This document shows, in pieces, positions 45,904 to 55,676 of a stretch of 64,000 nt of DNA. The translations under genes and the position numbers were made by a program. The stretch is taken from positions 1,240,001 through 1,304,000 of the forward strand of contig NC_012751.1 of NCBI RefSeq assembly GCF_000021705.1, given 5' to 3'. Within the stretch, counting starts at the first letter, position 1; each line of letters starts with the position of its first letter. The DNA comes from Candidatus Hamiltonella defensa 5AT (Acyrthosiphon pisum). Its GTDB lineage: Bacteria; Pseudomonadota; Gammaproteobacteria; Enterobacterales; Enterobacteriaceae. Below the pieces are notes generated by a model that was not told the DNA's origin, ran no database searches, and saw only the letters and a program-made list of their open reading frames with translations.

Positions 45904-46154
45904 TAAATTTCATTTCCTTCTGGTTGCACTTGATCCCAATCTTTTAATTCTTTTGGAATAGACGTATTTGAGTCACATTTTGCTATAAGCATTTCAAGAC
46001 AATACTTTTTTCTTTTCTTGGGAACGATAATGAGGGTCCCATTTTCATTTCTGGCTTCTGCTTTATCTCCGACAGCCAGGTTAAGTTCCCCTAAAAGCGC
46101 AGCAGGGATCACCGCTCCTTTAGAGTTGCCTATTTTTCTGATGACAATTTCCAT
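45903..46154 (-). CDS. MazE/ChpS-family antitoxin
   Basis: 83 aa from ATG 46154, preceded by GGAG with 6-base spacing (a GTG at 46166 is possible). AbrB/MazE-type swapped hairpin: VIRKIGNSKGAVIPAALLGE, LNLAVGDKAEARNENGTLII; acidic C-terminal tail that binds MazF. Intact. Confidence 0.9.
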   Translation of the reverse strand: MEIVIRKIGNSKGAVIPAALLGELNLAVGDKAEARNENGTLIIVPKKRKKYCLEMLIAKCDSNTSIPKELKDWDQVQPEGNEI

Positions 46155-46333
46155 AACAATCTCCACTGTATTAACTTTGTTATAACTTTATCGTAAACTT
46201 AAAAAGTTAACAAGCCTGTTATTTTTTAATGACACTCATGGAAATGTTGAAAGGAATAAAAACTAGAGATCTGTTTTTTGAAAAATCTGATTTTTTCAAT
46301 TTTTTAAAAAACATTGGCTCTTTATGCGTTTTA

Positions 46334-46506
46334 GGGTCTTTCATTCAGAAATACTCCAACAAGTGAGGAAATCTGTTTTTTTCCGCGTTTTTTAATATTG
46401 TGAACGAACTCAAAAAACCTAATATAAAGTGGAAGTTTTTCTTGTGAAATGCCACGATGGCGTCTGAGCCAAGAGTGTAGCAGTGACCAGAAACCTTCAA
46501 TCGTTG
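46334..46506 (-). pseudogene. IS1595-family transposase C-terminal remnant
   Basis: Minus strand reads TTIEGFWSLLHSWLRRHRGI, SQEKLPLYIRFFEFVHNI, then a Lys-rich end and stop. Matches the C-terminus of IS1595-type (ISXO2-like) transposases (..N.IE.FW...K..L.....GI). About 57 codons; the N-terminal part is gone. Confidence 0.7.
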
Positions 46507-46538
46507 TAGTAGTTCAAACTTAATTTAACAGACGCAAG

Positions 46539-47180
46539 CTAATCTAGACTGTTTTTTTGATAGAGGTTTTGTATCCGGCATATCTGAGAGCAACTGTAAC
46601 CTGTAGCCTCAGCGGTTTCCTGGATACTGAGTTTTTTCGTCTTCCGGTAGTACAAGACTTTCTGATGTCGCTGATGATCGGCCTGTTTTCCTCTGTACTT
46701 TCCCTGTGATTGCGCTCTTTCAATCCCCTGTTTTTGGCGCAGCCTTCGGCTCAGCCAGTCTTTATGTGACATTGCGGCCATCAGATCTATCAGCATATTG
46801 TTGATAGCAGCAATCACGGCGCGGGTGATCGGATCGTTCCGTGATGCTTCTAGATCAGACAAGGCTTGCCATGAAGTGGGGACATCCAGGCTGACAATTC
46901 GCAGCTCATGTTGCTCAATCTGCTTTTTCAGTGTCATCCAGTCCGTGTTGCTCAGTCGAGTCAATCGGTCTATCTGCTCTACCAGTAAAATATCATTCCG
47001 GTGACTGTCTCTTAGTAATCGTCCTAGCTCTGGTCTGTCGAGTTTTGTACCGCTGATATTTTCCCTGTAGTAGCTGGCGATTTTATGGCCGCGTTCCTGG
47101 ATAAATTGCTCCAGCATCCCTTTTGCTCGATCAGCAAACTGATCTTCCGTTGATGCTCTTAAATAAGCTCTGATGAACAT
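46539..47180 (-). CDS. Serine resolvase of plasmid type
   Basis: 213 aa. FIRAYLRASTEDQFADRAKG with catalytic Ser at about residue 10, LLVEQIDRLTRLSN, MSHKDWLSRRLRQKQGIERA, and a C-terminal HTH (KKLSIQETAEATGYSCSQIC). Related to plasmid multimer-resolution resolvases. Just upstream lie repeated TTATGTCAT sites and a 32-bp palindrome, presumably its res site. Appears intact. Confidence 0.9.
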   Translation of the reverse strand: MFIRAYLRASTEDQFADRAKGMLEQFIQERGHKIASYYRENISGTKLDRPELGRLLRDSHRNDILLVEQIDRLTRLSNTDWMTLKKQIEQHELRIVSLDVPTSWQALSDLEASRNDPITRAVIAAINNMLIDLMAAMSHKDWLSRRLRQKQGIERAQSQGKYRGKQADHQRHQKVLYYRKTKKLSIQETAEATGYSCSQICRIQNLYQKNSLD

Positions 47181-47194
47181 TTTTTTATCATACT

Positions 47195-47300
47195 ATCGCA
47201 TTTAAGTTATGTCATAAACTATATCGCATATAGGTTATGTCATTAATAAGATTTAGTCACGTTTTTACTTATGTCATCAGGGTATACCCTGATGACATAA
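47195..47300. promoter_or_regulatory. Putative res site with 32-bp perfect palindrome
   Basis: Three TTATGTCAT copies: AAGTTATGTCATAAACT at about 47204-47220, TAGGTTATGTCATTAA at about 47232-47247, and a perfect palindrome at 47269-47300 whose half is TTATGTCATCAGGGTA. Three spaced subsites upstream of a resolvase gene is the layout of a res site; the palindrome itself could also be a dimeric repressor operator or cleavage site. Confidence 0.6.
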
Positions 47301-47690
47301 CCTCTAAGGATTGCTCAATCTCAATTCATTCATGAAAAGACGGGTCTCAGGTACATTTTTATGTTGAATAGAATGAGGAGATAAAGCAGTTTCCTTACGG
47401 AAAATACGCTCGCTAATACTGACTGTATCATCGCTCATGTGAAGGTAGGGATGGAATAAGCTATACAGCCCAGGTATGAATAAATGGCTTCACTGTAAAA
47501 AGTTTGCATACAAAAAGCCGGTCGGTGTTTCACCCAAATTTGATGCGGAAAAAGAGCAGTAGTTTATCTAACACAAGTCAATCGCGCTATGTTTTATAAT
47601 GTCATTGCCAAAAAATTGGGCAGATCTTTTTTTAAAATAATTACCTGATAAAGTAGCTAACAAGTCATAACTGAAATTTATTATTCAGGT
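47301..47690. other. Mostly non-coding, with IS630-type relic
   Basis: At 47477-47563 a short frame reads MNKWLHCKKFAYKKPVGVSP, KFDAEKEQ, stop, resembling the linker region of IS630-type transposases of a different lineage from the two complete copies. No other gene. Confidence 0.5.
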
Positions 47691-47699
47691 GTCTCTCTC

Positions 47700-47815
47700 T
47701 AGTCTTATGAGATTAAAATACTCATTTACACATTAAAACACATTTACTCATTTATGTTTTTGTGTATAATTAGTACATATAAATAAACACACAAATGAGT
47801 ATATGAGGGTTTATG
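47700..47815 (+). promoter_or_regulatory. parF promoter/partition-site region
   Basis: A/T-rich block with six or more ACTCAT/ATGAGT words (ACTCATTTACAC, TTTACTCATTTATG, AAATGAGTATATGAGG). In TP228-type partition, ParG binds ACTC tetramers spaced in A/T-rich DNA ahead of parF, so this should be the operator and probably part of the centromere. A 155-bp inverted copy follows parG. Confidence 0.65.
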
Positions 47816-48445
47816 ATGAAAATCACCGCTTTTCTAAACCCTAAGGGGGGCTCCGGTAAAACGACTGCAACAATCAACATCAGTAGTTGTCTTGCTAGTT
47901 CTGGTAACAAAATTGCAGTTGTAGACACAGACCCGCAAATGAGTCTAACAAACTGGAATAAAGCAAAAAAAGCCGCATTTGATGTTTATACGGCAGCATC
48001 AGAAAAAGATGTTTATCAGGTAAGAAAAGATCTCGCTGGGTATGACTTTGTGATTATTGATGGTGCCGGTTCTCTATCAGTTATTACTTCAGCAGCGGTC
48101 ATGGTCAGCGATCTGATTATAATACCAGTTACCCCCAGCCCCCTAGATTTTTCAGCGGCGGGCTCTGTTATCACAGTACTGCAAGCTCAGGCTTATAATC
48201 GTCGAGTTGAAACCCGATTCCTTATTACAAGAAAAATTGAACAAACTACCATGCTTAAAGTTTTGAAAGAGAGCATAGCGCAGACGGAAATTAAGGCATT
48301 TAAAACATCCATCACCCAGCGTCAAAGTTACGTTAAATCTGTTTTAGAAGGTGAAAGCATCTTTGATACCAATGATGGAGCTGCGAAGGGGGAGATAGCC
48401 ATTCTTACTCGGGAAATACTTGAAATACTTGAAATACTTGTGTAA
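47816..48445 (+). CDS. parF: ParF/ParA partition ATPase
   Basis: 209 aa from the second of two ATGs. Deviant Walker A KGGSGKTT at about residues 10-17, switch I VDTDPQMSLTNW, Walker B FVIIDGAGS. The size and lack of an N-terminal HTH make it ParF-like (type Ib). Positions plasmid copies together with ParG encoded 39 bases downstream. Intact. Confidence 0.92.
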   Translation: MKITAFLNPKGGSGKTTATINISSCLASSGNKIAVVDTDPQMSLTNWNKAKKAAFDVYTAASEKDVYQVRKDLAGYDFVIIDGAGSLSVITSAAVMVSDLIIIPVTPSPLDFSAAGSVITVLQAQAYNRRVETRFLITRKIEQTTMLKVLKESIAQTEIKAFKTSITQRQSYVKSVLEGESIFDTNDGAAKGEIAILTREILEILEILV

Positions 48446-48484
48446 ATACTCATATACTCACATTGTTATATTACGAGGTTACTG

Positions 48485-48715
48485 ATGGTATTAACTAGGC
48501 AGCATAAGTCAAAAACAATGAGCTTTGGTGAGCATAGGGATATTGAAAAAGTAGTCAATAAAAACACACCACCGAGAAAACAAAAGAGAGTCAACGTTAA
48601 CTTTGATGAAGAGATACATATCCTCTTTAAAACAGCCTGTGCAAAGCACAGTACATCTATTACCGAAGTAATAAAGGACTTGGTTGATAACTGGCTGAAA
48701 GAAAATGCCTGTTGA
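48485..48715 (+). CDS. parG: ParG-like centromere-binding protein
   Basis: 76 aa, exactly ParG size: flexible basic N-terminus (TRQHKSKTMSFGEHRDIEKV) and a ribbon-helix-helix C-terminus (KRVNVNFDEEIHILFKTACA, STSITEVIKDLVDNW). Binds the ACTC repeats and represses parFG. Intact. Confidence 0.88.
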   Translation: MVLTRQHKSKTMSFGEHRDIEKVVNKNTPPRKQKRVNVNFDEEIHILFKTACAKHSTSITEVIKDLVDNWLKENAC

Positions 48716-48775
48716 AATACTCAAATGAGTTTATAAGTAAACTTTTATGAGTGAGCGTCGTTGAAGTTGTTCTAC

Positions 48776-48930
48776 TGGAGCTCCCTTAGGGTTTAGAAAA
48801 GCGGTGATTTTCATCATAAATCCTCATATACTCATTTGTGTGTTTATTTATATGTACCATATTATACACAAAAACATAAATGAGTAAATGTGTTTTAATG
48901 TGTAAATGAGTATTTTAGTCTCATATTATT
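48776..48930 (-). repeat. Inverted duplicate of the parF promoter and first codons
   Basis: Minus strand repeats about 155 bases of 47700-47856, with a few differences, including ATGATGAAAATCACCGCT and the start of parF through NPKG, after which it diverges. Leaves a second partition site and promoter pointing away from nothing (a truncated parF' of about 12 codons). Confidence 0.88.
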
Positions 48931-49038
48931 AAATCTAGATTTAGGGTTTATTTATACATTTAATATTAAACAGTTATCTACAAATTTTATCATGTAAAAA
49001 AAGAAATTTTGTATTCATTACATTCATTAAGAGTAGAG

Positions 49039-49428
49039 ATGAAAATAAAAAAGTTAAACAAGATACAAAATGATGTCACTCAACAATCTGGAACAGAACC
49101 CCCCTTTTCAGCAAAGTTATTAAATAACAAAAAAGAGGGGATTTATAGTTGTCTATGTTGCAGTACACCTCTTTTTTCTTCAGACAATAAATTTGATTCT
49201 GAATGTGGTTGGCCGAGTTTTAATCAAACGATTCATGATCAAGTCATAAAATACAATCATGATTTTTCTCATGGTATGAAACGTATTGAAGTTCGTTGCG
49301 CCCATTGTGATGCTCATTTAGGTCACGTTTTTCCAGATGGCCAAAAGCCAACAGGACAGCGTTACTGTATTAATTCTGCTGCATTGAGTTTTACTGATAA
49401 AAAGTCAGGAGAAATCATAGAAGGTTAA
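49039..49428 (+). CDS. msrB: Peptide methionine-R-sulfoxide reductase MsrB
   Basis: 129 aa. Reduces methionine-R-sulfoxide. Aligns throughout with E. coli MsrB: SGTEPPFSAKLLNNKKEGIY, two zinc CxxC pairs (CLCC and CAHC), ECGWPSFNQTI, EVRCAHCDAHLGHVFPDGQK, and the catalytic GQRYCINSAALSF (Cys near residue 113). ATG 49039 is preferred; an upstream ATG at 49009 would add ten residues. Monocistronic. Intact. Confidence 0.94.
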   Translation: MKIKKLNKIQNDVTQQSGTEPPFSAKLLNNKKEGIYSCLCCSTPLFSSDNKFDSECGWPSFNQTIHDQVIKYNHDFSHGMKRIEVRCAHCDAHLGHVFPDGQKPTGQRYCINSAALSFTDKKSGEIIEG

Positions 49429-50309
49429 ATAAAGAATATTATTAAACAGCAGGTTCCTGATTTGCCGATGTTACTCTGAGAATGGAGTTTGCCGTGTTGT
49501 ACTGAATTCTCGGGCACCGCACTAATGCTTTCGCTTCGAGTACGGTTTGTTATTTTTCCTCATTGGTAAAAAACCGCAGCCAAGTTGACAGTAAAAATGC
49601 GAATATTCGCCTCAATGCCGCTTAGATTCTGTGTTTTCGGTGATGACAATATGTCTGACATTAAATTCTAATAGATTCAACAGAATTAATCATTATTAAG
49701 CAAATAACTCACATAAAAATTACGGTGAATTTCAAAACTCCCCGGAAAATTTTTACCAATAAATCTTATTTTTATATGGGTTTTGACGGCTGATGAGGTA
49801 TTTTTATTTTCTCCTAAAAAATCTAAAAATAGATTTGAAACTTGTTCTTATTCTGTTTCTAAATCAGATCTCATAAAAAATGATTCATATTTAGATTAGA
49901 ACCCGCTATCGATAAGTTTTTATACGAGTTGATCTGATTTATATCAGAGAATTTGATGAAAATTTTAATGATTATTTTTCTATTTTTTAGAAGAAATCAT
50001 TTTTTGAATATCTCTTAATGCTACTTTTACTCCTGTGCTTTTAAGTGCAAATTTAATGTCTTATGAAACACATTTCATTTTGCCTTGGCCGGAAGAAGAA
50101 ACGCCTGAAGACAGTCACATTTTTGACAGTACGCTTTTTTGTTTACAGGAAAGGGGCATGGTCGACAAAACGGGTGAAAAAATTATACCCCTGATTTTTG
50201 GCCACTTAAAATGCCCGATTAACGGGGTTTACTTTTCTTTTTTTCCCCAAACCCCGCCTCGAAAAATTTAGTCTAACCAACCAAAAGATACAGCGTGATC
50301 GTAGATGCT
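49429..50309. other. Long non-coding region
   Basis: A/T-rich, no credible gene. A 17-codon tail on the minus strand near 49990-50040 (GVKVALRDIQKMISSKK, stop) resembles one near 55900-55950 on the other side of the toxin gene (GIKVTLKDIQKFLIKRN). The plus-strand frame at 50035-50271 has no RBS or family resemblance. Confidence 0.4.
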
Positions 50310-50906
50310 TTAAGATGAAACCGAAGGTATCATTGTCTGCGAAATTGTCTGAGAAATTTGGTCGCTAGAAACATGGAATACTTTTTCTACCTCTGACAAT
50401 TCAGTCATGTTTTGCCTCAATTGGCTTAAGATATTATCGCCATTGTTCACTGTCATATCTGGGAACAGTTGATCTACAACGAGGTCTGGTTCATGGTTAG
50501 AGTTGAGTTTCACTGTGTGCACACGTCCCTCTTTATCCATGATGGAAAGATGCCTATCGCTTTCATCGCGCATAAAATTCATCAAACGAATAGTGACATG
50601 TTCTGTGGGAGAATCGAGATGACTCAAAATCACATGGTCTTTTTCTTGTTTTATTTCAATATCATCGAGTAAAAAAGGCACTAGGACAATGTCTTGCTCA
50701 GGCTCGCCTGTTTCAGGTTCATCATAATTATAAATGCTCACCTGTGTTCCCGTGGGTCTGTCTTCGATGATGTACATATCTCGTCCTTCTTTGCCTTCTA
50801 AAATATCTTCCCCTGTTTTGCTGTGTAAGGTGTTGTTGAGCTCATTTCCCTGTAAGTCATCATCAAAACCCGTTTCTTGCGGAACTAATCTCAAAAAATC
50901 CGGCAA
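50310..50906 (-). pseudogene. Toxin gene, C-terminal frame
   Basis: 198 codons in the third frame of the toxin: acidic, LRLVPQETGFDDDLQGNELN, NTLHSKTGEDILEGKEGRDM (RTX-like GxDxxxG turn), then a beta-rich tail. Joined to the middle frame through a run of nine A (coding strand; T9 at 50909-50917). With eight A the frames would read through (GRKKILPDFLRL). Confidence 0.75.
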
Positions 50907-51837
50907 TATTTTTTTTTCGCCCCTGATATCGATAACCCCCCCTGTTTTTCTGATAGGCCATTTTTTGAATGATTAAGGGATATTTTTCGCTTTCGTATTC
51001 AGGCGGAGTAAACTTTTGATCAAATTTTTGAGCATATTGTGCTATTAAAGTCAGCGGCTCCGGTTCTTCTTCGTTGAAATTGAATGCAATTTCAGAAGGG
51101 AGGCCCGAGAAGATGACGCCCTCTTGGGTATAAAAAATATATTGGGTGGTTAACCTTCTTTGTGGTCTCTCAACTGAGAGAAAATAGAGATAAGATAATG
51201 TTAAGGTGGTGATACTGTCATTGTTATTGCGTAATTCAATGAGTACATTCTGCTTGAGCCTTCTAATACTGATAATTTGCTCCACGGAATAATCCAAAAA
51301 AACATGGCTGAATTCTTCTGGATCATCTTCTTCTTTGATGATTAATGTCGCGGGTTCGCCGTGGGTATTTTGTAAAACACGATAACAATCTGTGCCCTTT
51401 CCTCCCTCCATCTTGCCGGCCTGCGCCACTAAAATATCATTGCCATCAAATCCAATCAGTTTATCCTCCCCTCCCTTTCCATTGAGGATATTTGTTTGAT
51501 CGTTACCCCAAATCACATCGTCTGTTTCTGGACAGGTCTCTATGTGATGAATGTTTTTTAATGTGGCTATTTTTTTAGAGTCATCTCCCTCGGTGAAAGA
51601 AAAATACCCTGCCTGAAGATCGACACGGTATCCCCCTTGTGATGGTTTTTTGTTGGCTATTAGAAGATTAGAACCCCTCACTCCATCTAATACGCTGGGT
51701 TTAGGGGGAGGAGTATTCCCCCTAAAGATAAAAGTATCTGATTGACCGCCCCCTTTGAAATTTTTGGTACCGTCACCGATATCAAAGATATTCCTTTTTT
51801 CTTTATAACCGACTACCTCATCGTTTCCCGCGCCCAA
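50863..51837 (-). pseudogene. Toxin gene, middle frame with RTX repeats
   Basis: 324 codons. Starts GAGNDEVVGYKEKRNIFDIG, then GGGQSDTFIFRG, and further GKGGEDKLIGFDGNDILVAQ, MEGGKGTDCYRV: glycine/aspartate RTX-like calcium-binding repeats, and a beta-rich part after. It is the continuation of the 51813-55676 frame after a shift at eight T (coding strand; A8 at 51836-51843); one more T would restore FFLGAGNDE. Confidence 0.75.
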
Positions 51838-54800
51838 AAAAAATAAATTTTAGCCGGTTTTGTAGAATCAGGGGGATCCGCCTTTATAGGGGGAACAGAG
51901 GGCGATGAGGTACTGGAAAGTTGGCTCTGTCTTTTGACAGATAAAATGCCCTCTGAAAGCACATCAGTATCAAGAGAGATCTTGTCATGAGTAGCTGAAA
52001 GTCCTTCGAAGTCGTAAAATTTGTACTCACTGTTTTCTAAAGTGAGATCAACATAAAGAGAAAATTGCCCCTCTTTTTTTCTTCTATGGTCTAATAATAT
52101 AGCCCCAGCTTGTGAGGGCAGTATTTTATCTTTGATGTATTTTGTGAAGATATTTCGATTTAGTTTAGAAACGGTAAGAGCTAAGTCAGCCCGTTTTCTT
52201 CCTGTTAATTTTTTATAAGGACATCCGCTTAAAATGATGGGTCCTGTGGTGTAATACACCGCTTCTATTTCATTATCTGAATCCAATAATGCTTGAAAAT
52301 GTGTTTTAAACTGTTGATGAATATTTTCTTTAGCCTGTTTTTCTGCCTGTCCTTTTGTGACCTGATTAGCGACTTCTGTGTCAATTTCTGAGCCCAAAAA
52401 TTTCAACCATCCGGTCCGTAATTTTTGTGATCCTGTCAAGGTGGCGTAGCGCTCGATTTGTTGAACTTCACGCACTGAGAAATAAATCCCCCCCACTACA
52501 GCGGTCAACATTCCCAAGGCTATCCCCATCATGCCGCCCATTAATGCCATTTTTCCGCTTAGGGCTAAGAATGTCAGGCCGCTGGTGAGACTGATAAAAG
52601 CGCCTAAAGAAGAAAGGGCTATACTGACCTTTAAGTCTTGTTGAATATCCGGTTCAGTCGCTGTTTTAAGTTCAGTGGCAGTTTTTTGTGCTTGATAAAT
52701 ATCGAAACCGGCCCCCAAGATATTTAAGAAAGGGCCGCCATATCGAGCCAGCTTGAGTCCTGCTTTAAACTGCAACCGCTGGATTCTAGAAGCAAACACC
52801 CCAACGGACTGAGAAGAGAACTTTTGAATCAGTTGAAATCCCAGTTTACTAAAACCCAATTCTAAAAAGGTACTCCCCACATCGTACATAAGACCCGCCA
52901 TGGCAAGCTGAGCTTCGAAGTCTAGGGCCTGTTTTTGGGATTCCATTAATTGGTCTGAATAACGCCGCCGCCAGTAATGAGATAGGAATGTTAAAGATCG
53001 GATCCAGGAGAGTCCTTGATGTGCTTTTCCCAACATATCGACTGTACGAGATAGCTTGCCAACTTGTTGTGTGTTACCCCTGTTTTTGTGTGTTTTAAAA
53101 AATTTATGGGTCGATAAAGTGTGCAACAAGCCATCAGTATTGCTGATAAATTCTTTTAATTGTTTAAAAGAAGAGGTTTTAAACATGTGATCAGAATTGA
53201 ACTGATAAACATCAAATACCCCTGTCCCGTTTTCTTGACGTACATTCTTTAAGTGCGTGAAATAGTCCTGTAACATTAATCTCAGAGGGTCACTGGTGTT
53301 TTGAAATTTATCACTGGTCATCGATATTTCACCAAAATTCGCATCATAGACGTACCAATGGATTTTTTCATCTTCTCCCTGACGTTTCGCTATCGCTAAA
53401 ATATGTTCCCCCATACGTAGCTGGTAATATCCCGCCTTTTCATTATCCAGGGTGTTAAAAAATTGATCGAGGCTCTGGAGACCTTTTGCAATAAAAGCAG
53501 AATTTTCTTCCAGCTGGTCAATCAGCGGCCCAAAATTTTTGGGGTCTTGAGCATCCCCTTGAGAAAATATTTTTTGTTCGTTTATCTCAGCATGAGATTG
53601 AAATGCATCGAGTAATTTTACACGTAAAGCCTTATCATCCAGCCTGAGTAAGCTTAAATAAGCTAAACTCACTTTTCTCGCTTTTCTTTGCGCCAAGTCA
53701 CTGCCATCATCAATATACATCGCTTGTATGCCAGGATGAATTTGAGGGCCAAATCCAGGGATTTTATTGTACAATTTTATCCGTTCGTTCCAACGCACCA
53801 TATTTTCGACAACAAAGTTGTCCCATTGAGCGATGCGATTTAAAGCCTCTTGGCCTGTTAAGTTCATGAATTGACCATGAGTGTCACTTAATTGCATCAA
53901 GCTTTGTATTTGAGTCGTAAATTGAGAATAAAACATTCGATCGGACAATACCTGGTATAATTTTTGCCAGTCGAGTCCTCCTGAGGGGAGATGAAAAAAA
54001 TCCGTTAATATTTTGAGATCACTGGGGCTAAAGGATGTCCACTTGTTAGAGCAGAGGTCATTGACCAAGGTCCAAACTCGTTTTAAGTTTTCGGTTAAAG
54101 AAGACCCGAGATTTTTTTGACCATGGGTCATTTCTGAGGGACTGATTGATGTCTTTTGATTGATTTTGGGGGGAATATTTTTATGATGACCCTGTGCATC
54201 ATCAGTCTCCCGATGTATTTTGATGACCTTTAATTCAATGCCTAATTCTTGGGTAATATCTCGAGCCGCCTCACGTAATACCCCTAAATCTTTCAAAGAA
54301 ACAGGCTCTGAAGAAGAAAAACTGGGCGCCTCCCCTGTGTTTTTAGGGGGATCAGAATATATCAAAAACAGCCCGGTGATTTTAATGTCTTTTGTCACAG
54401 GATAATCGGGATAAATATTGATATAAGGTCGTCCCGTTACCAGCACTGTATTTCGCCCCGATGTTTTTTTGATAATATCATCAGGTCCGCTGATTCTTTG
54501 TCGGTAGTGAAATAATTGATTCGATAACAGACCATTAATTTCTATGGTGTTCTTGGGATGACTAATCTCATTGAGTTTTTGAAAAATATTTGTTTTTATT
54601 GAAGGGAAGTCCGCCCCGGATTTTTTTACAAAACCGTCTACATTGGGCTCAAAAATGCTTTCATCTGGAGCGGCGGCCAAAATATTTTGTTCAGGGACCT
54701 CCAATATCACCCCGACTGTATAGCCTCTGAGGGTCTCATCTGAGAGGATACTGGCAGACATCAAATCCCACTTTCTGATTTTATCCTGAATGTTTTTTGA

Positions 54801-55676
54801 AAAAATGTCTTTGCGGTGTATTAAATTTTTAATTGAAGAAGGATAAACGAGATACTTAAATTTCTGACTTTTTATTTTAGGATCTGTAAAATTGTTTGGT
54901 GCCCAATCCTTTAATACAGGATACAACAACCGAAAAGCACTGCTGTGCTTTTTATGTATCAGCTCTCTTTTTTGGTTCCAGCCTAATAGTAAGGTTTCTC
55001 CTGCGGTCTGAGCCTGATTTACTGATGTCATTTTACGGGTGAATTTTTTTCCATGACCATGTAAAGGAACAGACACCAGTGATACTCTGGCCGATATTTC
55101 AGCCTGAATACCCTGTTGTTTCATTGCATGAGCAAATTGAGTGGCAAAATTTTCAGGGAGGTGATCGATCAGTCGACATGACACTAAACTGATCCGGTTT
55201 GGAGTACTGTTGATAGAATATTCTTTATTAAAACGTTGTTTAAAAACTTTTAAAAGGTCGGCTAAATCAGCAGGTGTCATGCCAGACATGGTCCGAATAT
55301 AAGGGGATGTTTTTTCAGGAGATGGATTGGAGTGTCCTACTAATTGCCAACGCAATTTGCCTTGAAGAGTTTTTGGAGAGCCGGATAACACGCGATAATG
55401 ATTTTTTTTATCGAGTTGGACTAAGACAGAGCCTGGGTGTTTTTCCGCGAGTCTGACGGCATACTTGAGAACCCCCGGTTTGTCTTCTAGCTGAATAATG
55501 AGTTGTCCTGCATATCGGGTCGAACCGCCGTCAGACCTTGTCATGACAGGTTGAGATAGACCCTCCCATTGATCAACGGTTACAAAATCAGGCGGCGTGC
55601 GTTTAGTACGACGAATGGGCACATCAGATTGATGATGAGTAATAAAAAAATCTGAGGGAGATGGCTTTTGAGTCAT
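51813..55676 (-). CDS. Large RTX-type toxin, N-terminal 1287 codons
   Basis: Begins MTQKPSPSDFFITHHQSDVP. A C80 cysteine protease domain (CPD) occupies about residues 55-215: YAGQLIIQLEDKPGVLKYAV, RWQLVGHS (catalytic His 115), ISLVSCRL (Cys 167); this domain autoprocesses MARTX and TcdA/B toxins when inositol hexakisphosphate binds. Near residues 745-785, MGEHILAIAKRQG and WYVYDANFGE have the His...Asp pattern of YopT-like (C58) proteases. A hydrophobic stretch near 990-1070 (LSSLGAFISLTSGLTFLALS, GMMGIALGMLTAVVGGIYF) fits a TcdA/B-type pore/translocation region. Secretion and export route not seen. A full product needs both downstream frames, about 1790 aa. Confidence 0.75.
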   Translation of the reverse strand: MTQKPSPSDFFITHHQSDVPIRRTKRTPPDFVTVDQWEGLSQPVMTRSDGGSTRYAGQLIIQLEDKPGVLKYAVRLAEKHPGSVLVQLDKKNHYRVLSGSPKTLQGKLRWQLVGHSNPSPEKTSPYIRTMSGMTPADLADLLKVFKQRFNKEYSINSTPNRISLVSCRLIDHLPENFATQFAHAMKQQGIQAEISARVSLVSVPLHGHGKKFTRKMTSVNQAQTAGETLLLGWNQKRELIHKKHSSAFRLLYPVLKDWAPNNFTDPKIKSQKFKYLVYPSSIKNLIHRKDIFSKNIQDKIRKWDLMSASILSDETLRGYTVGVILEVPEQNILAAAPDESIFEPNVDGFVKKSGADFPSIKTNIFQKLNEISHPKNTIEINGLLSNQLFHYRQRISGPDDIIKKTSGRNTVLVTGRPYINIYPDYPVTKDIKITGLFLIYSDPPKNTGEAPSFSSSEPVSLKDLGVLREAARDITQELGIELKVIKIHRETDDAQGHHKNIPPKINQKTSISPSEMTHGQKNLGSSLTENLKRVWTLVNDLCSNKWTSFSPSDLKILTDFFHLPSGGLDWQKLYQVLSDRMFYSQFTTQIQSLMQLSDTHGQFMNLTGQEALNRIAQWDNFVVENMVRWNERIKLYNKIPGFGPQIHPGIQAMYIDDGSDLAQRKARKVSLAYLSLLRLDDKALRVKLLDAFQSHAEINEQKIFSQGDAQDPKNFGPLIDQLEENSAFIAKGLQSLDQFFNTLDNEKAGYYQLRMGEHILAIAKRQGEDEKIHWYVYDANFGEISMTSDKFQNTSDPLRLMLQDYFTHLKNVRQENGTGVFDVYQFNSDHMFKTSSFKQLKEFISNTDGLLHTLSTHKFFKTHKNRGNTQQVGKLSRTVDMLGKAHQGLSWIRSLTFLSHYWRRRYSDQLMESQKQALDFEAQLAMAGLMYDVGSTFLELGFSKLGFQLIQKFSSQSVGVFASRIQRLQFKAGLKLARYGGPFLNILGAGFDIYQAQKTATELKTATEPDIQQDLKVSIALSSLGAFISLTSGLTFLALSGKMALMGGMMGIALGMLTAVVGGIYFSVREVQQIERYATLTGSQKLRTGWLKFLGSEIDTEVANQVTKGQAEKQAKENIHQQFKTHFQALLDSDNEIEAVYYTTGPIILSGCPYKKLTGRKRADLALTVSKLNRNIFTKYIKDKILPSQAGAILLDHRRKKEGQFSLYVDLTLENSEYKFYDFEGLSATHDKISLDTDVLSEGILSVKRQSQLSSTSSPSVPPIKADPPDSTKPAKIYFFWARETMR

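Noticed and set aside
50035..50271. 78-codon plus-strand ORF
   Set aside because: No ribosome binding site, no family resemblance and odd composition; region is otherwise non-coding.
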